This document shows positions 27,911 to 39,778 of a stretch of DNA of 64,000 bases, piece after piece. Source of the stretch: Erythrobacter sp. (GTDB lineage: Bacteria > Pseudomonadota > Alphaproteobacteria > Sphingomonadales > Sphingomonadaceae); contig JAMNXO010000001.1 in assembly GCA_023653115.1 (NCBI GenBank), forward strand, positions 62,001-126,000, written 5' to 3'. A program made the translations under genes and the position numbers. The notes under the pieces are model-generated. The model ran no database searches. It saw nothing but the letters and a program-made list of their open reading frames with translations, and was not told the DNA's origin. Position 1 is the stretch's first letter, and each line of letters begins with the position of its first letter.

Positions 27911-27985
27911 TGGCGCGCGGTGGCGGATGGTTCTTCAAACCGCAAGCATTTGCTGGCAGGCGCAGCTTTGCTTACAGGGGCTTTC

Positions 27986-29362
27986 ATGAACACGACGACC
28001 GCCACGCCATTTGCCGCCATCATCCTTGCCGCTGGCAAGGGCACCCGCATGAAGAGCGATCTGCACAAGGTGCTGCACCCGATCGCGGGCAAACCGATGA
28101 TCGCGCATCTGCTCGACAGCTTTGCCACCCTGTCGCTGGCGCGCACGGTGGTGGTTGCGGGCGACCGCCGCGAGCAGCTTGAGGCAGCTTTGCAAGGGCG
28201 CGGTGTGACCATCGCCTTGCAGGAGCCGCAGCTTGGCACAGCCAACGCGGCGCTGATGGCGCGCGAGGCGCTGGCGGATTTCGACGGCGATGTGCTGGTG
28301 TGCTTCGGCGATTGTCCGATGGTGCGGGCCGAAACAGTGCGGGCGATGATCGATCGGCTCCACGCGGATGATAGCCCCGCCACGGTGGTGCTCGGGTTCG
28401 AACCGGAAGACCCGCTCCACTATGGCCGGGTGATCGCGGATGACGCGGGGACCATCCTCAAGATGGTCGAATACAAGGACGCAGACGAAGGCGAGCGCGC
28501 CACACGGCTGTGCAATTCGGGGCTGGTGGCCGCACGCGCCGCCGATCTCTTCGCGCTGTTGGCGCGGGTCGGCAACGACAATGCGCAGGGCGAGTATTAC
28601 CTCCCCGATATCGTCAACATCGCCATCGCCGATGGCCGCCCTTGCGCGGTGATCGTGGCCGAGACGGCGGACGAGGTTGCGGGCATCAACTCCCGCGCCG
28701 AACTCGCTGCGGCCGAGGCCCGCTGGCAGGCCGCCCGCCGGATCAAGGCGATGGACGACGGCGCCACGCTGATCGCCCCCGAGACGGTGTTCTTCGCCCA
28801 CGATACGGTGGTGGGCCGCGATGTGACCATCGAGCCCAACGTGTTCTTCGGCCCTGGCGTGGAGATCGCCGATAACGTGCTGATCCGCGCCAACAGCCAT
28901 ATCGAAGGCGCGAAGCTGGCGAGCGGCGTGAAGGTCGGGCCGTTTGCGCGGCTGCGCCCGGGCACGGTGCTGGAAGAAGGCAGCTTCATCGGCAATTTCG
29001 TCGAGGTGAAGAATGCGGTGCTGGGCGCGGGCGCGAAGGCCAGCCACCTCACCTATCTGGGCGATGCCAGCATTGGTGCGGGCGCGAATATCGGCGCGGG
29101 CACCATCACCTGCAATTATGATGGCTACTTCAAATACAAGACTGTGATCGGCCCGGGCGCCTTCATCGGCTCGAACTCGTCACTGATTGCCCCCGTCACC
29201 ATCGGGGCGGACGCGATTGTCGCCGCAGGATCGGCCGTAAGCCGCGATGTCGCGCCCGGAGAGCTGCGCATGGTGCGCGCCGAACAGCTGGTGAAGGACG
29301 GCTGGGCCGATCGCTTCCACGACGCGATGAAGAAGAAGAAAGCCGCGGAGAAGAAGGGGTGA
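27986..29362 (+). CDS. glmU: Bifunctional UDP-GlcNAc pyrophosphorylase / glucosamine-1-P acetyltransferase GlmU
   Basis: GlmU acetylates glucosamine-1-phosphate and then couples it to UTP, supplying UDP-GlcNAc for peptidoglycan and LPS. The 458-aa protein has the N-terminal pyrophosphorylase signature LAAGKGTRMKS (about residues 14-24), QLGTANAALMA and CFGDCPM. The C-terminal left-handed beta-helix is seen in VNVFFGP-like repeats, HIEGAKLASGVKVGPFARLRPGT and NIGAGTITCNYDGYFKYKT. The ATG at 27986 was chosen because the upstream open frame is antisense to gph. It overlaps the next gene by four bases. Confidence 0.98.
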   Translation: MNTTTATPFAAIILAAGKGTRMKSDLHKVLHPIAGKPMIAHLLDSFATLSLARTVVVAGDRREQLEAALQGRGVTIALQEPQLGTANAALMAREALADFDGDVLVCFGDCPMVRAETVRAMIDRLHADDSPATVVLGFEPEDPLHYGRVIADDAGTILKMVEYKDADEGERATRLCNSGLVAARAADLFALLARVGNDNAQGEYYLPDIVNIAIADGRPCAVIVAETADEVAGINSRAELAAAEARWQAARRIKAMDDGATLIAPETVFFAHDTVVGRDVTIEPNVFFGPGVEIADNVLIRANSHIEGAKLASGVKVGPFARLRPGTVLEEGSFIGNFVEVKNAVLGAGAKASHLTYLGDASIGAGANIGAGTITCNYDGYFKYKTVIGPGAFIGSNSSLIAPVTIGADAIVAAGSAVSRDVAPGELRMVRAEQLVKDGWADRFHDAMKKKKAAEKKG

Positions 29363-29631
29363 GCGAAGGCAGCCACCTCACTTGCTGGCTCTGCGACCGC
29401 CCGCTCGGCGATATAGAGCAGTGGCACCACCCCGTGCCCAAGGCGAAAAAGGGCAAGGTGAAGGTTCCGGTCCACCCGATCTGTCACAAGACCATCCACG
29501 CCAACTTCACCAATAACGAGCTGGCCCGCATTGGCGACAAGGTGAGTGTGATCCGCGATAACCCCGCGATTGCCAAGTTCGTCGCCTGGATCGCCAACAA
29601 GCCGGCGGACTTCGACGCGCCCACACGGTAG
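29359..29631 (+). CDS. HNH endonuclease-like small protein
   Basis: This 90-aa protein starts at GTG 29359, inside the glmU stop (GTGA). CWLC and HHPVPKAKKGK near the N-terminus, followed by VHPICHKTIHANFTNNELA, give a zinc-binding Cys pair, a histidine pair and a C-x-H arrangement as in short HNH nucleases (McrA-like). Sphingomonads often carry such a gene right after glmU, so it seems chromosomal rather than mobile. DNA cleavage is inferred from the motif only; its biological target is unknown. Confidence 0.83.
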   Translation: MSEGSHLTCWLCDRPLGDIEQWHHPVPKAKKGKVKVPVHPICHKTIHANFTNNELARIGDKVSVIRDNPAIAKFVAWIANKPADFDAPTR

Positions 29632-29719
29632 CCCGCCGCCCTATGGTTTTCCAGCGCCGGGAACCTTTAGCCTCGCCAACGGCTGAGTGTCTGGGGGCGT
29701 TACATAAGGGAACACACCC

Positions 29720-30319
29720 ATGCGCATCGGACGATGGATCGCCGCCGGACTTGGCTTAGCCGCAATCGGAGCCGCTGCCGTGTACGCCCAATATCGCAAC
29801 ACCGAGGAACCCGAATACGCGCTGGTGCGCGCCGAGGGCGAGTTTGAACTGCGCGATTACCCTGCACTGGTGGTGGCCGAAGTCACCTCCTCGGGCGATC
29901 GCCAGCGCGCCAGCGGAGCGAGTTTCCGCCGCCTTGCGGCCTATATCTTCGCGCAGGACCGACCCAAGGGCGGCGAGAGCATCGCCATGACCGCGCCGGT
30001 GCTCCAGCAGGAAACCGGCAAGGGCGCATGGCGGATGCGGTTCGTCATGCCGGCCAAGTATTCGCTGGCCACGCTGCCGCCTGCGCCTGCCGATATTTCG
30101 CTGACCGAGGTGCCTGCGCGGCGGATGGCGGCGATCCGGTTCTCCGGCAATGGCGGGTCGGCTGATCTGGCGACCCGCGAGGCGCAATTGCGCGGCTGGC
30201 TGGCAGGGCAGGGCATCGTGCCCGAAGGCGAGGCAGAGTTTGCCTTCTATGATGCCCCGATGGTGCCTGGCCCCCTGCGCCGCAACGAGGTGCTGATCCC
30301 GGTTCCTGCGGCCAAGTGA
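29720..30319 (+). CDS. SOUL haem-binding family protein
   Basis: This 199-aa protein has an N-terminal hydrophobic anchor or signal (IAAGLGLAAIGAAAVYA) and the SOUL domain: EEPEYALVRAEGEFELRDYPALVVAEV, then ASGASFRRLAAYIFAQDRPKGGESIAMTAPVLQQ and MRFVMPAKYSLATLPPAPADISL in pieces, and the C-terminal FAFYDAPMVPGPLRRNEVLIPV. SOUL proteins bind haem or related tetrapyrroles. The hydrophobic N-terminus suggests a periplasmic or membrane-attached location. It is probably transcribed alone, starting 88 bp after the HNH gene. Confidence 0.9.
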   Translation: MRIGRWIAAGLGLAAIGAAAVYAQYRNTEEPEYALVRAEGEFELRDYPALVVAEVTSSGDRQRASGASFRRLAAYIFAQDRPKGGESIAMTAPVLQQETGKGAWRMRFVMPAKYSLATLPPAPADISLTEVPARRMAAIRFSGNGGSADLATREAQLRGWLAGQGIVPEGEAEFAFYDAPMVPGPLRRNEVLIPVPAAK

Positions 30320-30383
30320 GCTCGCGCGGCGTCTGAGCGTCGCTTCTGCGTCGGCTTCAGCCCTGACGCAGAACGCAAAACGC

Positions 30384-30635
30384 TTAGGCGTCCTGCATCC
30401 GCGTGCGTTCGCCCTGGGCATCGCCGCCGCTGGCGACGTAATCGGCTTCCCACTGCTCGAACTCGCTGCGGCTCAGCAGATAGCGGCTGCGTGCCTCGTG
30501 AAAGCTGATTGCGCGTTCACGCACAGCGCGCACCACATCATCCTTGCGCGCCTTGGACCAGTGCACCTTGTGGTTGCGCGGCAGGCCATAGCGCTTGATC
30601 GCATCGGCAATCGAGATATCCCTGGGGTAGGCCAT
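30384..30635 (-). CDS. SciP-like DUF1153 regulator
   Basis: This 83-aa protein carries the DUF1153 helix-turn-helix: LPRNHKVHWSKARKDDVVRAVRERAISFHEARSRYLLSRSEFEQWEADY in pieces. Caulobacter SciP, a DUF1153 protein, binds CtrA and blocks CtrA-activated transcription in early cell cycle. The N-terminus here (MAYPRDISIADAIKRYG) differs from SciP and is shorter, so this may be a paralogous or divergent form rather than the true SciP. There is no obvious partner gene; a prolyl oligopeptidase gene lies upstream on the same strand beyond a strong terminator. Confidence 0.82.
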   Translation of the reverse strand: MAYPRDISIADAIKRYGLPRNHKVHWSKARKDDVVRAVRERAISFHEARSRYLLSRSEFEQWEADYVASGGDAQGERTRMQDA

Positions 30636-30828
30636 CGGTCAGCTCCTTTCTCGTGCTGTTATCGCCCCCGATGTCGCAATTGTTGACGGGCAGACTTAAC
30701 GAGTGGCTGCCAAGCAGGGTTAATCCGGTGTTGAGGACCCCTCCCGTTCCGCGCGTGCGACGAGCCGAGGGCAAAGTGTCGGGACGGTTTACAGCTCCGC
30801 TGTGTTACCCTTGTTATCTAACGAAAAA

Positions 30829-30856
30829 AGGGCGGCTCCATCGCTGGAGCCGCCCT
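30829..30856 (-). terminator. Rho-independent terminator after the prolyl oligopeptidase gene
   Basis: A 12-bp perfect stem (AGGGCGGCTCCA with TGGAGCCGCCCT) with a 4-base loop lies 26 bases past the stop at 30883. On the minus strand it is followed by a run of six T. Confidence 0.93.
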
Positions 30857-30882
30857 CTTTACGGGTCCGGGAATCGCGGGGT

Positions 30883-33042
30883 CTATTCGCCGCCGCGCGC
30901 GTCCATCAACCGCTTCATCAGGTAAACGAACTGCAGCGCCTGCAGCTTGGCGCGCTGATCATTGTCCACCCCGCCGGAATGGCCGCCGGTGGTATCCTCG
31001 AAGTAGTAATAGGGCTGGCCCAGTTCCTTGAGGCGGGCCGCACCCTTGCGCGCGTGTGCCGGGTGCGTGCGGTCATCCGCGGTCGAGGCCCACAGGAACG
31101 GCGCGGGGTATTCCACGCCCGGCGCGATCTTCTGGTAGGGCGAGTAGCCTTCGATCCAGGCGCGCTGTTCGGGGATGCGTGGATCGCCATATTCGCCGAT
31201 CCACGAAGCGCCGCGCCCGATCACATGATAACGCAGCATATCGAACAGCGGGATCTGCACGATCGCCGCGCCGAACAGGTCGGGCCGCTGGGTGAAGGCC
31301 GTGCCCACCAGCAGGCCGCCCTGCGAGCCGCCCTGGATGCCGAGATGCTGCGGCGAGGTGAAGCCGCGCTTCACCAGATCCTCGCCCACCGCGATGAAAT
31401 CATCCCAGGTGCGCTGCTTGTTCTCGCGGATTGCGGTCTGGTGCCAGTTTGGCCCGAACTCGCCCCCGCCGCGCAGGTTGGCGAGCACATAGGCGCCGCC
31501 CTTTTCGACCCACAGCTTGCCGGTGCTGCCGAGGTAGGCCGGCAGGCGCGCGATCTGGAAGCCGCCATAACCGGTCATCAGCGTCGCAGTGTTGCCGTCC
31601 GCCACCATGCCCTTGGGCTTGACGATGAAGTAGGGGATCTTGGTCCCGTCCTTGCTGGTCGCTTCGTGCTGTTCGACTTCCATGCCCTCGGGCGTGAAAT
31701 AGGCTGGGCTGGTCTTGAGCACGGCCGGCGGCGCGCTGCCATCGGTGTAGTAGAGCGTGGTCGGATTGAGGAAATCGCTGACCGTGTACATGATCTGGTC
31801 AGTCTCGTTCGACGATGCCGCGATGCCGAGCGTGGCATTATCCGGAAGAGCGACCGGCTTGCTGACCCACGACCCACCGTTCGGGCCGCCCTCGAAATTG
31901 AATTCGAGCACCTTGCCCACGACATTGTCGAGCAGGGTCACGAACAGCGACGAGCCGGTGATCGATCCGCCCTGCTTGGTCTGGCGCTCACCCGGTGCCC
32001 AGACGAGCGTCTTCTTGGCGCCGTTCGGGTCGGCCTTCCATTCCTCGAGATTCACCGCAACCAGGCTGTCAGCCGGGAAGGTCTGGTCACCAACGGTCCA
32101 GTTTTCGTCGATCGAATAGAGCAGGTGCCCGTCGACGATCCCGTAGAGCGAGGCCTTCTTGGGGATGTCGAGCGCCAGCCATGCCCCGTCCTTCCAGACG
32201 TAGTAGAGGCTTTCGTGGAAGCTGATGCCGCGGAAGGCGGTGCGGGCATGGATCGTGCCGGTGTTGTCGCGCAGCAGGCTGGCCCCGGCCCACACGTCGG
32301 TCGACTCGCCACGGAAGATTTCCTCGGCTGATGCGATATCCGTGCCGCGCTTCCAGACGCGGCTGGTGAAGGGGTATTCGCTCTCGGTGAGCGTGCCTTC
32401 GCCAAAGTTGCGGCCCACCAGCAGGGTGTTTTCATCAATCCAGCTGATGCCGCCCTGGCTCTTGGCGTCGAGCACGAAGCCGCCTTCGACGAACTGCTTC
32501 GTCGTGGTGTCGAATTCGCGCATGATGGTGGCATCCTCGCCGCCATCGGAGAGCGCGATCATGCACTTGGTGTTGGCGGGCGGCAGGCAGGTCGAGCCCT
32601 GATAGACCCACTCCTTGCCCTCGGCCTTGGCGAGCGCATCGACATCGAGGATGACTTCCCATTCGGGCGCGTCGGTGCGGTAGCTTTCCAGTGTGGTGCG
32701 GCGCAGAATCCCCTTGGGGTTCGCCTTGTCCTGCCAGAAATTATACAGCCCATCGGGGCGGAAGCTGACGAAGGGGATGCGATCATTGCTGTCGAAGATC
32801 GCCAGCGCTTCGGCCTTCAGTTGGGCAAAGCGCGGATCGGCTTCGAAGGCGGCGAGCGTGCGCTCGTTCTCCTTGGCGACCCAGTCCAGTGCCTCGGGGC
32901 TGCGAGCCTGTTCGAGCCAGATGTAGGGATCCTGCTCGGGGCCGGGGACTCCGGTATCGGCGGGGGCGTCCTGCGCGGCGGCCCCGGTGGCTGCGGTAAC
33001 GGTCATGGCCAGCGCCAGTGCGAAAGTGGAGACAAGTTTCAA
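30883..33042 (-). CDS. Prolyl oligopeptidase family serine peptidase, exported
   Basis: This 719-aa S9 serine peptidase has a signal peptide (MKLVSTFALALAMTVTAATGAAAQ), an N-terminal S9 seven-bladed propeller, and a C-terminal alpha/beta hydrolase domain. The catalytic Ser lies in HLGIQGGSQGGLLVG, the Asp in ASTADDRTHPAHA and the His in DTTGGHSGGVDND. The start is a TTG at 33042 with GAGGAGAGG upstream. A longer frame to 33144 exists, but it lacks that ribosome-binding site and runs into the terminator of the upstream operon. It probably degrades proline-containing oligopeptides in the periplasm. Confidence 0.93.
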   Translation of the reverse strand: MKLVSTFALALAMTVTAATGAAAQDAPADTGVPGPEQDPYIWLEQARSPEALDWVAKENERTLAAFEADPRFAQLKAEALAIFDSNDRIPFVSFRPDGLYNFWQDKANPKGILRRTTLESYRTDAPEWEVILDVDALAKAEGKEWVYQGSTCLPPANTKCMIALSDGGEDATIMREFDTTTKQFVEGGFVLDAKSQGGISWIDENTLLVGRNFGEGTLTESEYPFTSRVWKRGTDIASAEEIFRGESTDVWAGASLLRDNTGTIHARTAFRGISFHESLYYVWKDGAWLALDIPKKASLYGIVDGHLLYSIDENWTVGDQTFPADSLVAVNLEEWKADPNGAKKTLVWAPGERQTKQGGSITGSSLFVTLLDNVVGKVLEFNFEGGPNGGSWVSKPVALPDNATLGIAASSNETDQIMYTVSDFLNPTTLYYTDGSAPPAVLKTSPAYFTPEGMEVEQHEATSKDGTKIPYFIVKPKGMVADGNTATLMTGYGGFQIARLPAYLGSTGKLWVEKGGAYVLANLRGGGEFGPNWHQTAIRENKQRTWDDFIAVGEDLVKRGFTSPQHLGIQGGSQGGLLVGTAFTQRPDLFGAAIVQIPLFDMLRYHVIGRGASWIGEYGDPRIPEQRAWIEGYSPYQKIAPGVEYPAPFLWASTADDRTHPAHARKGAARLKELGQPYYYFEDTTGGHSGGVDNDQRAKLQALQFVYLMKRLMDARGGE

Positions 33043-33118
33043 GCGTCCTCTCCTCAGGGAATTGCTGAGGGATGTTGTGCCGAGGGACGCGCGCAAAGGG
33101 AAGGGGATACAAACAAAA

Positions 33119-33141
33119 AGGGCGAGCCAAAGGCCCGCCCT
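33119..33141 (-). terminator. Rho-independent terminator of the atp operon
   Basis: AGGGCGGGCC and GGCTCGCCCT pair with one mismatch around an AAA/TTT loop, 26 bases past the atpC stop on the minus strand, and a TTTTTGTTT tail follows. Confidence 0.85.
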
Positions 33142-33166
33142 CATGTGTCGTGTCAGGGGGAAGGGC

Positions 33167-33424
33167 TTAGCCTTCGACGTGCTCGGCCAGAACCGTGAGG
33201 CCCTTTTCGTTCACTTCGGCAAAGCCGCCGCGCACCTGGATGATTTCCGGCGCGGCATTGGCGCTGGCATAGACCTGCACCGCGCCGTCGCGGATGGTGC
33301 TCATGAAAGGCGCATGGCCTTCAAGCACGCCGAATTCGCCCTCGGTGCCGGGGACGACCACCATGTGGACGTCTTCCGAGCGGACGAGCTTGGCCGGCGT
33401 GACGAGTTCGAAGTGAAGGGGCAC
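33167..33424 (-). CDS. atpC: ATP synthase F1 epsilon subunit
   Basis: Epsilon sits on the gamma rotor stalk and can restrain ATP hydrolysis. The 85-aa protein holds the N-terminal beta-sandwich: [47 protein letters not shown] in parts, ending at [13 protein letters not shown]. It is shorter than the usual 130-140 aa because the C-terminal helical hairpin is missing, a form known in several alphaproteobacteria. The GTG at 33424 is used because no upstream start matches. It is the last gene of the operon, before an intrinsic terminator. Confidence 0.93.
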   Translation of the reverse strand: MPLHFELVTPAKLVRSEDVHMVVVPGTEGEFGVLEGHAPFMSTIRDGAVQVYASANAAPEIIQVRGGFAEVNEKGLTVLAEHVEG

Positions 33425-33429
33425 TGGTC

Positions 33430-34908
<1,479 letters not shown>

Positions 34909-34942
34909 TTAGAGCGCTTCTGCGCCCGTTCTTAAGTTGTTG

Positions 34943-35812
34943 CTACAGCGCTTCCGCGCCAGCAATGATTTCAATAAGTTCGGTGGTGATCGCCGCCTGA
35001 CGCTGGCGGTTGTAGATGATCGTGAGCTTCTGGATCAGCTCGCCCGCGTTGCGCGTGGCGTTGTCCATCGCGGTCATCGAGGCGCCCTGTTCGGAGGCCT
35101 CCCGCTCGAGCAGCGCGCCGAACAGCTGGGTGCGCACATAACGCGGCAGCAGTTCTTCGAGGATTTCTTCCTCGGTCGGCTCGTAATCGACCACCGCGCC
35201 GGTGTCCTCGGTCACGGTCGGCGCGGGGACGGGGATCAGCTGGTTGATGGTCGGATCCTGCGCAAGCGCCGACTTGAAGGTCGGGTAGATCAGGTGCGCG
35301 ACATCGAACTTGCCCGCATCGAACATGCCGATCAGCTCGTTGGCGATGGCTTCCGCCTCGTCAAACCCGGGGGTCTTGACGATGCTGGTGTCGAAGCCCT
35401 TGCCAATCAGGCTCGGGAATTCGCGCTTCAGCGGCGCGCGGCCCTTCTTGCCGACGAGGTAGAATTCCACCGTCTTGCCAGCGGCCTGCAATTCGCGGGC
35501 CTTCAGCTTGGCGGCCTTGACGAGGTTCGAGTTCAAACCGCCGCACAGGCCCTTGTCGGTGTTGACCACCACGAGGAGGTGGCGCTGGTCCGCACCGGTG
35601 CCGGCCAGCAGCTTGGGCGCGCTGTCACCGGCAACCTTGCCCGCCAGTGATGCCATCACCGCAGCAAGGCGCGTGGCATAGGGCCGGCCGGCCTCGGCCG
35701 CAGCCTGGGCACGGCGCAGCTTGGCCGCCGCGACCATCTGCTTGGCCTTGGTGATCTTCTGGGTCGATTTGACCGAGCCGATCCGGCCTTTGAGTTCCTT
35801 GAGCGATGCCAC
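34943..35812 (-). CDS. atpG: ATP synthase F1 gamma subunit
   Basis: Gamma is the central rotor shaft. The 289-aa protein starts at GTG 35812 with [36 protein letters not shown], the conserved N-terminal coiled-coil helix, and ends with [39 protein letters not shown] in pieces, the conserved C-terminal helix. The middle Rossmann-like domain includes [16 protein letters not shown]. It overlies no other gene and is 14 bp after atpA. Confidence 0.98.
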   Translation of the reverse strand: MASLKELKGRIGSVKSTQKITKAKQMVAAAKLRRAQAAAEAGRPYATRLAAVMASLAGKVAGDSAPKLLAGTGADQRHLLVVVNTDKGLCGGLNSNLVKAAKLKARELQAAGKTVEFYLVGKKGRAPLKREFPSLIGKGFDTSIVKTPGFDEAEAIANELIGMFDAGKFDVAHLIYPTFKSALAQDPTINQLIPVPAPTVTEDTGAVVDYEPTEEEILEELLPRYVRTQLFGALLEREASEQGASMTAMDNATRNAGELIQKLTIIYNRQRQAAITTELIEIIAGAEAL

Positions 35813-35825
35813 TGGCGTTCAGTCC

Positions 35826-37921
<2,096 letters not shown>

Positions 37922-38085
37922 GCGTGTGCAGTCCTCTTGCGAGCTTCGATGAGTAATTGCTTGGGCCTTGGGAGTGGGGCGAACGCTGGGGCTGCCCGCA
38001 AGGTTGGCGCGCGCCTAGCAATTGATTCCCGATGGTGCAAGCCAAGAGGGGCGGGATTTGTGCAGGTGCGAGAAGCAGGGCCGGT

Positions 38086-39678
38086 TTACGGCGCAGCGAG
38101 TTCCTGTGTCCTCGCGCCCTTCGGCCCGCAGCGATAGACCAGCCGCTCGTTGGGCGTTTCGGGCAGCAGCGCCACCAGCGCGGACTGCTGTTCGCCCAGC
38201 TTGCGCGCCGCCTCGCTCACGCCGCAGGCGGGCGGGACATATTGGTCGCGCGCTGCGAGCACCTTGTCCATCACCGCCTTGGCGAGCAGGTAGCGATCGG
38301 TGCGGAAGGTGCGGGTGGCCGGATCATAGCGGTTGACTGCGACCGCCGCCTCGTCCTCCAGCACCATCACCCGGCTCCATTCGCCGGCTGCGGCAAGGCC
38401 ATACTGGGTGCGGGTGTTGACGCAGCCATCGGCCGCCCAATTGAACGCGACATCATCGGCACGCGCCGAGGTGATGCGGCTGCGCTCGGGCATCAGCGTG
38501 CAGATCAGCGCGCCGTCGGCCGCCAGCGTGGGATCGGCGGCGGTGCCTGCGCCGCTGCTGCTGCCATCTGTCTCGCCAAGAGCGGCGGCGACCCTGTCCT
38601 CGATTTCGGCAAGGCCCGGGCGGGTGAGCCAGAGCAGCACCGCGCCGATCAGCGCGGCGCCAGCCAGTCCGGCAGCGATCCCGGCGTGCTTGCGCCGTGC
38701 CGCATCGCTGCGCCACACCAGCGCCGCATAGCCGCTGCCGAGCGCGGTCAGCAACGCCAGCAGCGCCAGTGCCATGGCATTCTCGCGCGCGGCGATGACG
38801 TCCATCTGCGCGGTCAGCAGCGCCGCCTCACGCGCCTCGCCTGCCTGCGCCGCGCGCTCGGCCAGCCGCGCGCGCGCTTCGGCCTGCTCGGCTTCGAGCC
38901 GTTGGCGTTCCTCGGCATTGAGATCGGCAATCGAGCGGCAGGGCAGGGCGTTGGTGACCGGCTCGACCCCGTTATCGCGCAGGAACGGGGCAAGTTCGCG
39001 CAAGGACACCGCAAAGTAGAACTCCGCATCCCCGCTCTCCGAATCTGCGCTGAAGCTGTTTACCCCGAGCACCCGTCCGCACGGATCAAGCAGCGGTCCG
39101 CCCGAATTGCCGCGGGCGATCGGCGCGGTGTGCAGCAGCGTGTCGAACTGGCGGCTGGGGCGCTGGCCCGACAGGAACCCGCGTGATTTGACCGGCGGCT
39201 GGGCGCGGAAGATGTCAGCCATATCAAGGCCCTGCGCCAGATCGACATTCATGGGATAGCCGACCGCCAAAACCTCGGCCCCCGAATCTCCGATGTCCGC
39301 GCTGACCCCGCCCGCCAGCGTCAGCGGCGGCAGGCGCAGCGCGCCGCGGGTGATCTCGATCAGCGCCAGATCATTGCGCGGGGATACCGCGATGATGCGC
39401 GCAAAGGTGCCGCCCTCGCCTTCGGAGGGCACTACGCCGATGCGCAGCGTATCGTCCTGCAGCGCTTCCTGGATAACGTGGGCATTGGTGACGATATGGG
39501 TGGGCGAAACGGCAAAGCCGCTGCCATGCGAGACCGGCGCGACCTCGCCCCCGCGCTCGGCGATCAGCACCACCCGCACCACACCGCGCGCGGCGGCATC
39601 AATGTCGGCAGGGTCGGCAGCGGCGGGCGCGGCAAAGGCCAGCAACAGCAGGGCAAGGGAGCTCAGAAGGATGCGCAT
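38086..39678 (-). CDS. Membrane-anchored trypsin-like serine protease
   Basis: This 530-aa protein has a signal peptide (residues 1-21, ending APAAA). A chymotrypsin-fold protease domain follows with His67 in THIVTNAHVI, Asp103 in RNDLALIEI and Ser192 in ARGNSGGPLLD. Next come a Glu/Ala-rich coiled coil (about 255-295) and two hydrophobic helices (about 300-322 and 330-350). The C-terminal domain (about 380-530) is not recognised; it has paired Cys residues and a DQYVPPACGVSEAARKLG segment. Topology would place the protease and C-terminal domain in the periplasm. The architecture differs from DegP, as no PDZ domain is visible. The substrate is unknown. Confidence 0.88.
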   Translation of the reverse strand: MRILLSSLALLLLAFAAPAAADPADIDAAARGVVRVVLIAERGGEVAPVSHGSGFAVSPTHIVTNAHVIQEALQDDTLRIGVVPSEGEGGTFARIIAVSPRNDLALIEITRGALRLPPLTLAGGVSADIGDSGAEVLAVGYPMNVDLAQGLDMADIFRAQPPVKSRGFLSGQRPSRQFDTLLHTAPIARGNSGGPLLDPCGRVLGVNSFSADSESGDAEFYFAVSLRELAPFLRDNGVEPVTNALPCRSIADLNAEERQRLEAEQAEARARLAERAAQAGEAREAALLTAQMDVIAARENAMALALLALLTALGSGYAALVWRSDAARRKHAGIAAGLAGAALIGAVLLWLTRPGLAEIEDRVAAALGETDGSSSGAGTAADPTLAADGALICTLMPERSRITSARADDVAFNWAADGCVNTRTQYGLAAAGEWSRVMVLEDEAAVAVNRYDPATRTFRTDRYLLAKAVMDKVLAARDQYVPPACGVSEAARKLGEQQSALVALLPETPNERLVYRCGPKGARTQELAAP

Positions 39679-39762
39679 AGCCCCGTCTATAGCCGGTTTT
39701 TCGCCCCAAGCGACATTGAACGCAATCTGTGGGGGTGCAGGCTGCCTTGCACTATGGCAGAG

Positions 39763-39778
39763 TGTTTCACGTGAAACA
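39763..39778. other. parS centromere-like site
   Basis: TGTTTCACGTGAAACA is a perfect 16-bp palindrome and matches the known parS consensus bound by ParB. It spans the GTG start codon (39771) of ada. No parA or parB gene is in the window. parS sites usually lie within a small part of the chromosome around the origin, so this window may be origin-proximal. Confidence 0.88.
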
